From Climacium dendroides (lineage: Eukaryota > Streptophyta > Bryopsida > Hypnales > Climaciaceae), in assembly GCA_950106755.1 (NCBI GenBank), contig OX467086.1, positions 29,716,001 to 29,780,000 on the forward strand: a stretch of DNA of 64,000 nucleotides. The letters are read 5' to 3'. The notes under the pieces are model-generated. The model was not told the origin of the DNA and ran no database searches. It saw only the letters and a program-made list of their open reading frames with translations. Positions within the stretch are counted from its first letter, which is position 1, and the number at the start of each line of letters is the position of its first letter. The position numbers and the translations under genes are program-made. Of the stretch, positions 22,601 through 33,044 are shown piece after piece.

Positions 22601-24790
22601 GTTCCATACCTCCAAAATGTGACATCAATTGCAACAATATTTCTATCAGTACCTCCTGTGGCTGCTGAAATTTTGTTTCCATATCCATCGTATAAGAGGA
22701 TTCGAAAGACACCGTATTCATTTAGTGGAAACTTGTTGCCTCTTTCCCATTGCCACACACAATCAGGTAGGGACATGTTTCCTGTGGAAACCCAAAATTG
22801 AACAATAAAGACTCTTGATTAAAACTTAGCACTACAAGAAAATTCAGATTTTTTTGTTGATTTGGACGTGTTGATCATCAACACTTTTTTGTTGATTTTT
22901 GTCCAAATCAACAGATTTCTATACAAATCAACATAAAAGTGTTGATGATCAACACATCCAAATCAACAAAAAAATCTGAATTTTTTTAGTAGTGTAGGTG
23001 ATTTCAGTAATTTACACAGTACACTAAAATTGGTAAATAGTGTTGGCTACACTAATTGTCAACAATAACACTAATTGTGATTTGCAAGGTTAGTATTAGA
23101 ACATTATTTACCCATTCTAACACTAATTTAGCTCTATAGTAAAATTTGATCATGTCAACATTTCTACGAGAGTGCATTTAGTGTTAGATGGGAACAAAAT
23201 ATAGAAGTTGGAATGGTAATATAATAAGTTAAGGCTATGATCCAATTCACTGCAACACTAATTATCACTCAACACTATTTACCAATTTTAGTGTAGTGGG
23301 ATTCTACTAATGGGCTCTAAAACAAAACAAAACAAAATTATGAAGTGGATGTTTGCTCAAAACAAGCTTAGGAATTTTGCAGACACTCAAGAGTTCATTG
23401 AATATTGTGTGCAATTAGAATTATTATTCAATAAATAAATAAATTTGAAAATATATATGATAGTTCTTATTAAAATTATACAACCACTAGTAGAATCTTC
23501 TGTTTATCTAGACATGAGTTGTCTAACTTGACGCTATTTACTTGAACATTCAATGTAACAACCCCATGTTTTTATGTCAGTGAATGTCGATGTTGACATA
23601 ATATTGACATAAAAACATAGGGTTGCTACATTGAACATCCAGGTAAACAACGTCAAGTTAGACAACTCATGTTTAGATAAACAAGAGATTTTACTAGTGA
23701 ACATAATATAGAAATAGATCACAAGGAGGCAAGATGAGGATGATGCAATTTCTAAAGAAACCTCATCAAGAATAATGGATAGGCTTCCCATTCAACATTT
23801 AGGATATTTTTTGGTTTCATTAGCTATTTTCCTTCAACTCCCATATTGAACTACTTTTTCAAGTATTGAGTTTGGATTTTCTCCCTCTATTTTTTCTTTT
23901 AAATAAAAGTTTAATAGATTTTTTCATTGGGATTTTTTCCAATGTTTTAAAATTGCATTTAGGAGTTTTCCCAATTGTACTGGCTAACAATGTACTAATT
24001 TCTTATTCTCCCCAAACATTGTTCATCTATTTATACCTAATGGATAGGCATTTACAAGAATTTGAAGTCTCTCCATTGTTGACTTATTTAACTACCATTT
24101 CTTTGTTGCACATTTCTTTAGGATTGATATCCAAAAATCATTTTTAAAAAATCTCTAATTTTATTGAAGTCCTTATTGTGAATAACTTAAAATTCATTCG
24201 ATCTCAATAATAATATTAACAATAAAAAAATTAGATGGTTGAAGTATACCTGCTATAATATATACACCCAAGGTGTAGGGTTTAAAAGCTAGTGCCATCG
24301 TTCTCCATGAGAGTTGTATTTGAATCAACTTTGAGGTATTAGCCATACCATAGCCACTAAAATTACAACTAAAGAAGTAGAGTCCCGTGTAAACCGGAAG
24401 ATACATTGGAACTATGCAATTTAGGTTTTGCATGTATATTGAAGTTTCATTGTTTGGAGCCCAAATACTTGGTTGGAATCCGGGATCTTTTCCCATATAT
24501 GGTGTACAACAAGGACATGCATGATCGCAAGCTTTATACGTTTGTAAACATCCATATCCCGCACATTCGATATAATATGTTGCGACTTTGAAAGATACTT
24601 GTTCACCGGATGGCATGACACCTTGGAATTTGTCATCAACATCACGAGAAAAATTTGAGCACTTGTGACTAAAGCCATATAATGCAGTAGAGTCTCTCTC
24701 ATAAGATTTACAATCGCGTCCATTTACAAGTTCAATGTTTTCAAGTCCAACAAAGATGATTTCAATAAAAGGAAGAAACCAAAAGCGCAT
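19596..24790 (-). CDS. Predicted type I membrane protein with Ig/filamin-like domains, GEX2-like (three-exon model)
   Basis: Exons on the minus strand are 24790-24250, 22781-22410 and 19888-19596: 1206 nt, 401 residues, phases consistent. Exon 1 begins with a hydrophobic signal-like segment (MRFWFLPFIEIIFVG) and holds a cysteine-rich ectodomain. Exon 2 encodes a domain with EYGVFRILLYDGYGNKIS and ends GNTPTYFYVTS, the layout of filamin-type immunoglobulin repeats. Exon 3 gives a linker and a hydrophobic segment at about 355-371, then a short tail. The layout recalls GAMETE EXPRESSED 2-type adhesion proteins, but it is shorter. Exons 1-2 are well supported by splice sites and composition; exon 3 rests on one phase-matched acceptor and is less sure. 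Mobile elements fill both introns. A decayed copy is possible. Confidence 0.45.
19964..20236. mobile_element. AGGTA/TA element in intron 2 of the GEX2-like gene
   Basis: Ends AGGTAGGTACACCCAAAACC and TTTGGGTATCCCTACCT are inverted repeats, flanked by TA at 19962-19963 and 20237-20238. It is 273 bp, non-coding, and ends about 75 bp from the proposed exon 3 acceptor. Confidence 0.82.
20572..21032. mobile_element. AGGTA/TA element in intron 2 of the GEX2-like gene
   Basis: The left end AGGTAAACCAGCCCATTGTG is matched, inverted, by the right end CGCAATGGGCTGTCTTACCT. Flanking TA is at 20570-20571 and 21033-21034. It is 461 bp. Near the right end the motif CACAATGGGTCATTT is repeated. No coding potential. 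Confidence 0.82.
22196..22363. mobile_element. CACTA-ended foldback element beside exon 2
   Basis: CACTACTAGAAAATT at the left is matched by AATTTTCTAGTAGTG at the right, and the interior continues the inverted repeat through TGTTGATCATCAACAC and its partner. It is 168 bp. The flanks TTC and ATT do not match, so the target duplication is lost or altered. It sits 46 bp beyond the exon 2 donor in the gene's direction and is closely related to the element at 22830-22994. Confidence 0.8.
22830..22994. mobile_element. CACTA-ended foldback element with TAG duplication
   Basis: The left end CACTACAAGAAAATTCAG and right end CTGAATTTTTTTAGTAGTG are inverted repeats. Three-base duplications TAG flank it at 22827-22829 and 22995-22997. 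CACTACAAGAAAA is a common plant CACTA terminus, and 3-bp duplication fits that superfamily. It is 165 bp, almost entirely self-complementary, and lies 48 bp upstream of exon 2 of the antisense gene. Confidence 0.88.
23021..23294. mobile_element. Inverted-repeat element, ACACTAAAATT ends, AGT duplication
   Basis: The ends ACACTAAAATTGGTAAATAG and its exact inverse (closing AATTTTAGTGT) are perfect over about 24 bp. AGT flanks the element at 23018-23020 and 23295-23297. It is 274 bp with internal repeats of AACACTAAT. A related, larger structure is at 25433-25896. Confidence 0.86.
23485..23699. mobile_element. CACTA-ended foldback element with AAC duplication
   Basis: The left end CACTAGTAGAATCTTCTG and right end CAAGAGATTTTACTAGTG are inverted repeats. 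The arms continue through TTATCTAGACATGAGTTGTC and its partner. AAC flanks it at 23482-23484 and 23700-23702. It is 215 bp, distinct in sequence from the elements at 22196 and 22830, and lies in intron 1 of the GEX2-like gene. Confidence 0.85.
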
Positions 24791-25432
24791 TGTGTTTTAT
24801 GAATAGAAAATGAATGAGTTTGCATGCCATATTTAACTAATTTTGGATTATAATGGAAAATTTGAACTATACATAGGTGATTAGGTGATTTTTAGATTTC
24901 ATATGAAATGAAACTGCAACTACTATGGAAATAGTAGTGGACTGTGAAATGAGATTGTAATGACAAAGGATTTCTTGATAAATTTTCAAAGGCATGATCC
25001 AAATTAAAAAGTGAATGTTTTATTGAAATGTTTTAAAAATCATATCATTTACAATAGACAAAATCCTTTGTTGAAAAAGTTCAAAGTAAATTATTGCAAT
25101 ATTCATTAAATCATAGGCTTGTAGTTTAGAATATGACACCCATGCAAGAACCTTTTGATAGATTTGTCAAGAAAAAATCAAAGGCTCAAAGGCTTTTCTT
25201 GCTTAACCTTTTGCAACTTCATAATTTTTCCTTTGTTGATATAAATGTTTGACTTAATCCATGCCTTTATGAATAGTCAAAGACAAAACTTGACAAATTT
25301 GTCTTTTTTTTTTTAAAACAACATTCATGGTAAAAGGAAGCCTTGAGTTACAAGGAGCCATCTTGGGAAAAATTAAAATGAGAGGAATTTTTCAAGGCTG
25401 AAGCTATCATATCTAGTTGCCATAGCTACACT
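24791..25432. other. Upstream flank of the GEX2-like gene
   Basis: AT-rich DNA 5' of the proposed start codon at 24790. No motif, exon or delimited repeat recognised. Confidence 0.4.
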
Positions 25433-25896
25433 ACACTAATGATGATAAATAGTGTTGGCAACACTAATCACGAAGCATAACACTAATTGTCAATAATCCG
25501 GTTAATGTTACCAACAGTAAATGTCAACATAGACACTATTTGTCAATTATTGGGTATAAATTTTTTACAAATTTACATTTAGTGTTACCTAAATATTTCA
25601 TCAAAATGCAAAGAAAAATGTATGAACCCAAGAAACCTATTACATGTTCAAAAAAGTTACTGCTCAAAAAAGTGAATACAAACACTAAATGTCAAGTAAT
25701 TGAAGTTTAGAATGACTGGGATAAAAGTCCAAGTAACACTAATCACAACATAACACTATTTATCATCATTAGTGTAGTTACTGCTCAAAAAAGTGAATAC
25801 AAACACTAAATGTCAACTAATTGAAGTTTAGAGTGACTGGGATAAAAGTCTAGGTAACACTAATCACAACATAACACTATTTATCATCATTAGTGT
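25433..25896. mobile_element. Inverted-repeat element with an internal 120-bp duplication
   Basis: The left end ACACTAATGATGATAAATAG is matched by the right end CTATTTATCATCATTAGTGT. Inside, 25656-25775 and 25776-25895 are tandem copies differing at few positions, and both copies end with the same terminal inverted repeat. Interior AACACTAAT motifs relate it to the element at 23021-23294. Flanks ACT and AGT do not give a clean duplication. Confidence 0.78.
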
Positions 25897-27750
25897 AGTT
25901 AATTTGATGGTATGTAGTATAAGACAACACTAATTTGGATGAATGTTATTTAAATAGTGATAAAATTTGAATGAATTTAGATGGAAATTGGATGAATGCA
26001 AATAAAATTGGATGAAAGTTGAATGGCAATTACACATTTAAAACAATGTAGACCACATTATGTTGATTTAATTTTAAATACTATGAACTTCCATATTAGG
26101 GTGCCTTACAAATTTGCATAATTCTCAAATTTATAAATAGAGGTTATTATTAAGGACACAACACTAGAATTGACTTGTGTAGTAAAAATACTTCCGGCAT
26201 GAATACATATGGCATGTGGTAAAAAGTGAACTCAAATTGCTAATGCAACAATAACAATGGAGCCACCCAAAATATTAACCTTGGAAGGATGCTCACATCA
26301 AAAGTGACTTTCAAGATAATTGAAGAAATGAAAATGCATCTGCCTAGTCCAACTCACATGAGAATATACAATATAAGTTTAGGTTCAGTTTTGAAAATAT
26401 TAATTAGTCACGGCCAATGTGATGCTGCTGTTCAGCTTTGGTAGTCCAAGAGGGTCAAGTACTCAACCAAACAAACCAAACAAACTACCTTTCTTAATAA
26501 GAGCTTTCTTGAAGAATGTCAAGAGCTTTGGGAAGGTAATGCTTGATTGTGAAATAAATAAAGCGGCAAAGAGGACCAAAGACTACACTGCAACATCCTC
26601 GATGCTAAGCTCCACAATAATGTTTCTCTCTAAGCCACCTAAAAATCACAAAAATAGTTTCAAAAGACTCCTTTATATGATGGCGAAAAGGGATCCTCAG
26701 TATTCAACTGTGACGTCTGCTTGATGCAACATTCAGAACCTCATAAGAGCACTGCAAAGGACAATCAACCTGCACCAAAGCAAGTCTCACCCTCGGCGCC
26801 TCTCCTCAGCCTCCACCTACCTCTCCCGGATTTTGCTCCAAAAAATCCCAAACACTCTCCCCAAACGCCATCTCCGAACAGAGACGCGTACATCTCGATT
26901 AATTGTGCACTTCGCATCGCTCAGCTCACTGAAGCACCCTAACTCTGAAAGACCATATTCAAAGAATGCTACCATACTTTGGCCCGATAGGCCTGCTGCT
27001 TTAATGCCCAAACTTGGAAACCAGCTCTCTGCAGCCAACGGTTTGGATCGAGCAATTCTCCTCGTCTTCTGCCCAGAAGCCCTGAGCTTTGGGGAGCATA
27101 GTTCCCAGCAAGCCATAAAATGATAAACATAGAGTGACAAAGGCTCTGCACGATGAAGTCCAAATAGCTACGTATATCAGCAAAACACATTCCTCATATA
27201 GTCAATTCAAATGCTTACAATTGCAAATCAAGAGTCCTTTAGTGAAAATCCTTGGCAATTTGTGATTGATAGAAACGTATCTAAAACTTTGAAAGCAGTA
27301 TTAATGTACGTCCTTATCAAAAAGCAATATTCAAAATCTAGAGCTTCTTGTAGCAATAGCATATATTTTTTAGAAAACAGAAGAAAGAGTCGACACCATG
27401 GGAAGCTGGGACCATCACTTTCAGGTCGAAACCACAGGAAGCTAAATTGAGTATTTATTGGCTATATATAAACTCCACCACCACTCTTCTACGATATAAA
27501 CATTGGCTTAATTGAAATTAACCTTAGACTCAGCAAAAATGAGGGCAGTTTCCCTATCAGTCTTAAAATACAGCATTTGCTAAGTTAGCCTATAATAGGA
27601 CTTCCAACGTACCACAGTGTGATTCCTTTCTGGTCGTTTTGTTGGTGTCCTGCTTAATGTCCCCATTGATAACGGTCCGCTTCGGACATGTCGATTGAGG
27701 AAGAGAAATAGTGAACGTATTTGTGGATGCTTGTCACTTGGAGAAACGTA
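25897..27750. other. Intergenic DNA with a GC-richer patch, no gene assigned
   Basis: AT-rich to about 26400, then mixed composition to about 27450, which includes several overlapping ORFs on both strands at 26419-27190. None is recognisable, and no combination gave a domain or clean splice chain. The patch may be a decayed gene or the 3' region of the MBD4-like gene that ends at 27751. Confidence 0.35.
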
Positions 27751-30692
27751 TCATTCAATTTGTGAGAAGCCATAGCCTAGTCCTTGAGTATCACTCAACC
27801 ACTGCCAGTACTTGTTAAGGACAATATCATTTGGTTGCACGTCTTGCCATCGACCCTCACAGAAGATGGCATAAGCATCTCTCGCATACCTGGGCCAGCA
27901 TCAACATAGGACACTGTGAGCATGCAATAACGTTAATCTCCCGAAGACGACAGAGTAGCAGATAGGAAATTCAAGGTTATCTCTGCTCTCAATTTATCTC
28001 ACATTATAAGAGAATGCACTTACTCCCCAATTCCATGAAGCTGAGTAACATTTGTCCAGGTTGTTCCCAAATAGTCTTGTGAAAAACGCTGTAAAGTTTT
28101 CGCTCTCTTATTTTGTAGCCCCAGCGAGTGAATCACAAGCCCAATTTTCTCAGTTTCGATGGAAACGCATGTCTCAGCGTCAGGGCATAGCTCAAAAAAG
28201 TCCCAAATCACTTTGTGCATCTGTATATCACAAGAACACCAGGACAAGTGTTATCATAAGTAATGCACATGAGCTACATACTTGACGAGACGACGCGCAC
28301 TACAGGAAAAAGATATGAAAGAAACATAACAGCACACATCAGCCCTTACGTTAGTACTCTTAGAAACAAATAGAGAACCTACAAAATCCAGATAGCATAG
28401 ACCACGAGAAAATCATACCTGACGGCCTCCTGTCTTGTTCAGTAACATGCATGCCACCAGAACTTTCCAGGGGTCCTGATAAAGATGCTCCTGTATCAAG
28501 CCGTAAGGAGACACCGGAGGGACACACTCCACGCTTGATGACAAACGAGCCCCTGGGCGACAGACGTCAACAAGCACCCGCTGATATTTTCCCCTCTTAG
28601 CTGAAGGTGTAAGCTCAACAAATGATGTGAAATCCATCGGCAATGCTGGAGAAGATTCGGTGTCCCTTTCTGAAGCGGTTGCTTCTGTCTCCTTTTCCTT
28701 TCCACAAAAATCTGTTACAAATCTTACAAGATGGTTGATACTTTATGATTTCTAATCATGCGACTCTTCAGCAGAAAATAAACGATGTTCCAAAAAAAAC
28801 ACTCGAGGAAGTCTCCAATATAACAAACCTGACCACCTCTTTAGTCGGACAAGATGACACACTAGTTAGGAGCAAGCATACCAGTGCAGATTTTTAAGCT
28901 TGATCCCTCCCGTTTGTTTCTTTTATTCCTCCTTAGCTTGGTCTTTCCGCTGCCTATCTCAGGTTTTACGTTCAGAGTCAGAAGCCCTTGTTGCATTCTC
29001 AATCTACTATTAGCAATGCGTTCAGAGACTCTAACAGCCTTCTGCTTTGAAACCTTCCGCTTTTTTCCTTTCATGCTCGCTTCCTTTGCAACTATACCAT
29101 CCAATGTAACCCTAATACCATCTGGAACATTCGCTGTATCAAATTCGTCTCCTTCATTTTTCCTATCCGTACAAGAAATTTCTGGAGAGCTCTTGCGCTG
29201 CAAGTTTCTCCTCTTAGATCCAAGCGCTCCAGAGTTCCGCTTCCGAGATGGTTTCGATTTCTTTTCTCTTGCTGCTTCAAGTTTCACTTTTGCATGTTGC
29301 ACCCAGACACCTTCATGTGGAAGCTCGTTATCGATGCTTTCCGCCTCTGAGGCTGTTCTTCGAGTCCTAGCGGGCGGCGATGTAATGTGCGTATTCACAT
29401 GCCTGTTACCTTTGGTATTAATTATCTCCTTCTTGATCTTGACGGATTCAAGCTTAGCACGAGCTTTCTCCACGGAAATTCTCGTTGCCTTGACTTTCTT
29501 TGGCTGCTCTCGAAGTTCAGCATCCATGTGACCACTGAGAAAATTCTCCAATTTCCTTTTCGTCAGAGGTTTCTCTCTGGTTGCTTTTACACGATCCAAT
29601 TTGGCTCTAGCACCTTCCAAGGTCACTTTTGACTCTGGACCTCTAGAGCCCTGTGAAAATGCATACGCTCGCACCCGTGATATAGCAACCGGCTCCTCCA
29701 TCATATCCACATCATCGTTATCATCATAGGTCACGAACTCCATTTCGTCTTCATCACAATCTGCACAATGATCTTCTTGAGTTAACTAAAGTTGAAAATA
29801 AGAAACAAGCAGGTGATGTAACCGACGAGAAGGTACAATGTAGTAACACTACAATAATCAAAGTTGACCTGCAAACGGAATCATCTGTTTCAGTTTGATT
29901 TTTCAATTATGTTACTGATTGCCGTAGACTGCACTTGTTTCAATTTTGTTTTTCAAAGGTGTCAATACACACAGAAAGATTTTAAAACGTTAAAAAATGT
30001 CCAAATTAATACTGAACTAGAAATCGGACAACAGTTGTATCCCGATTCCCGGTGACCATGCCATTTTCAAATAGTCCTCGCATTTCAGTAATTTCAAATA
30101 CCAGACCGTGTCTGTCATTTTCACCCGCATAAATCAGCTGCAACACTAAAATTGACCAATTAAACATTGCAAACGCCAAATCTAGTGGTACCAGAAAATA
30201 TAGTATCCAGTTTCAAATTCAGTACCAATTTGAAAGTTTTTTCAATGTTCTTCAATCTTCGACTGTGTTCTTACAGCTTAAGAAAAAAACGTAGTCTAAG
30301 GCAATCAAATATGCAACTTAAATACTGTGAGAACGATAGCATTCTGTTTTCGCAGCGACCTTACAGCTTTTAAGAATAGAAACTTTTCAAAACAGAATAG
30401 AAAAAAATGAACCCTAACGCAATCACAAACGTAATTACTAAATTGTATGGAAGAAAATATTCTATTTTCTTCCATAACACTCGTCAAAACCTAAATTAAT
30501 TCAAGAGGAATCGTAGAAACCTGTGGAAAAGGAGTCCAGCAGAAAAGCTGGTGCCATTCTTCGATGCACAGCGGACTCTGGTGTGTTAGGACCGACCACA
30601 CTTGCAGGTGAATACACAAGAAGATCATCCGACGTCACAGACGCTTCAATTCTCTCGTTCCTGATCGAATCAGTCCCCACCGTCTTTCCCAT
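27751..30692 (-). CDS. MBD4L: MBD4-like HhH-GPD DNA glycosylase, five exons
   Basis: Minus-strand exons are 30692-30521, 29760-28882, 28711-28419, 28220-28024 and 27889-27751: 1680 nt, 559 residues. The catalytic helix-hairpin-helix domain starts at about residue 418 (SPYGLIQEHLYQDPWKVLVA) and contains the hairpin LHGIGEY followed by the catalytic Asp (Asp518) in ARDAYAIFC, then LNKYWQWLSD. This is the plant MBD4-like family, which removes thymine or uracil mispaired with guanine in nuclear base-excision repair and lacks the animal methyl-CpG-binding domain. Residues 1-350 are acidic at first, then highly Lys/Arg-rich, with a repeated ARAKL motif (separate finding). The ATG at 30692 is the first in a phase-matched exon. 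The order of conserved blocks makes the call secure; the boundary of exon 1 is the least certain. Confidence 0.92.
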
Positions 30693-31961
30693 TACAAACT
30701 GACCGCACCAGGGAGACCGCAGAACCGAAAAATATGCCCGTCCTAAACTTCAATCTTTCACAGAAATGGTGAAGCTCTCAATGTAACGAATACAAAACCC
30801 TAGGACAAGCAAGCAGTCAAGCACCACTTGGCAGAACTCGAAGCTCCCAGGCAACACAAAACATCACCACTTCACCGCAAATCCTCAACGTCAGCGAAAC
30901 ATGGCGCCTTCTTCTTCTTAATTTAGTTCAGTCGTTTCTGAACGGAAGTCATCCCTGAAATCAAATGAAGTCCGTCTCTCTGACGAATGGCGATGAATGG
31001 ACAAACAGAAATGACTTCAAAAACTTCATTTTTATTATATAACTGAAATTCTATTGTTTGTTGTAGTTTTGGCTAAAATGTGTCCATTAAAGGCCCTTTC
31101 TTACAATGTATTTAGTAGCACAAGGATTTTTGGGGTAGAAACTCATCTAATTTTAGCCAGTTTAGAGATTATTAGTTGGGGACATAAGAGCATCCCCACC
31201 AACTCTTTCGTTCTCTATCGTTTACTAAGCTTGGGACATCAAATAGGGATGAGACCTCGCAAGTTCTCCATATGAGCCTCTGGATATAGAATTGAGAATA
31301 GTTTTATAGAAATCTATATATTTTAGAGACATAGGTTTTGGATGAGAGTTGGTGCAGTGAAATTTCTGTATCTCTACCTGCATATGAGGTCTTCTCCCTA
31401 AACCTTTAAGGATACGGAACTCAGTGGTGGGGATGCTCTAAGCCTCTTCAAATCCAATATATAATAATGATTTTTTTGAATTTTGCATAATTTTGTTTAC
31501 ATTTCTTACAAATATATTATTTCCCTCAATTTTCTGAAATTGTACATCAAGGATTTTTTTAATAATTTATACAAAAAAAATTCATGCCTTTGGACAGATA
31601 TCATTTTGAAGCATACAAAAGATACTTGATAAAATTGAAAATTTTCACCTAATATGTATATTATAATGTATAACATCACAATATAAACCAAGTTGGCCTC
31701 CAATTTCTAAAATATCATTTTTATGGCTAAAATTCACATCAAGATTAAATAGCAAGGAATGGCCGAAATATACTACAAGGGAGATTCATGGATTAAGCAT
31801 CTTCTTTTTTACATAAGTTAATAAAATCTATTATGGGAGAATTTGCAATACTATTTTCTAAAAATATATTCAATCAAATTTTTAAAATGGGATGAAAAAT
31901 CACCTTTTCATCCTATAATTTTAGGTGAAATCATCTAAATGATGTTTTCTATCCTTAGTAG
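30693..31961. other. MBD4-like gene upstream DNA and intergenic
   Basis: 30693-30960 has mixed composition, as expected of the 5' leader and promoter of the antisense gene; no core element could be fixed. Beyond about 31000 it becomes AT-rich with no recognised gene. AAGAGCATCCCCACCAACTC at 31188-31207 and GTGGGGATGCTCTAA near 31427 are inverted partners, suggesting a worn repeat of about 250 bp. Confidence 0.4.
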
Positions 31962-32111
31962 CACTACTAGAAAATTTTGTATTTCTGTTGTTTTGGTCGC
32001 GTTGATCCGGTCAAAATCTGACAGAAATCTGTTGGTTTCAACAAATTTCTGTCAGATTTTGATCGGATCAACGCGACCAAAACAATAGAAATACAAAATT
32101 TTCTAGTAGTG
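31962..32111. mobile_element. CACTA-ended foldback element with TAG duplication
   Basis: CACTACTAGAAAATTTTGTA is mirrored by TACAAAATTTTCTAGTAGTG. The arms are nearly perfect across the whole 150 bp (centre near 32037). TAG flanks it at 31959-31961 and 32112-32114. Half of a related copy survives at 43318-43379. Confidence 0.9.
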
Positions 32112-32513
32112 TAGGGGTTCATGGTTAAATACCTTCATTGTTCCCTTCCAACATTTAATTTTTTGAAGATTATAATCTACTAAAGGCAAATTATAAAATA
32201 CAAATTTTGAGCACTCTCGTTATCATGGTGGATCCATCCAAATGAAAGCTTAATCCAAATGAAAGCATTTTTAAGCTTTTAACCAATAAGAGCACCCAAA
32301 ATTATTATTTTCTAGGCTTGGTAGGATCCTTCACCAATCATAGTAACTACATATGAATAAGTAATTGAGTGTTATTTCTATTATTAATTTGATTAATTTT
32401 TGTTGAATCTAGTTGAAAGTTGAAGAATTTGTTTTAGATTCCCATCTCATGTATTTTAGAGATTCCGTATGAACAAATTGTGAATTTTCAAATCTCAAAG
32501 AATAGGTGACTTA

Positions 32514-32831
32514 AGGTAATAGGCTCTGAAATTGCACAAGCTCTAAAACCGCCCACATCCTCAAAATGTACATTGTTGCTTTCTCATAGCCTTTAACAAT
32601 GTACAAATTGTGTACATTTTAGGAGGTGGGCGATTTTAGAGCCCTATGCCATTTCAACTTTGAAATTTCATAACTAATTCCACAAAGCTCCAAAAAATAT
32701 GAAACGACTTGGGTTAGATGTCAATTCCACTTGTCTCTCAAGGAAAATTTACTGAAAATTATTTTAAGAAGCTTCTCATCCCCAAAATTCAGTTTCAACT
32801 CTTAGGTGGGCAATTTCTGGATCTGTTACCT
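32514..32831. mobile_element. AGGTA/TA element, intact copy
   Basis: The left end AGGTAATAGGCTCTGAAATT and right end AATTTCTGGATCTGTTACCT are inverted, flanked by TA at 32512-32513 and 32832-32833. It is the same subfamily as 2584-3291 (inverted) and lacks the insertion seen there. TGTACATT motifs form an internal hairpin. Confidence 0.85.
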
Positions 32832-33044
32832 TAGTGATGAAGCAACCCTAGGCTCTCATGAATAGAGACCATACATTTTACGCAAAGAATTTATAGAGGT
32901 CGGTTTTAGAAAGAGGTGCAGTAGAATGGATAAGGCCCAAACCCATCTTGAAATGAACCCGCTCTGTACATTCAGTGTTTGCGAGGAGGCGGGTCACCGA
33001 AGTTGCAAAGCGGCAGTGGGAGAGACGACGCCATAGTCAGCACC

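Noticed and set aside
28884..29531. 215-codon ORF (+)
   Set aside because: Shadow of MBD4-like exon 2; its Phe/Leu/Ser-rich product is the complement of Lys/Glu codons.
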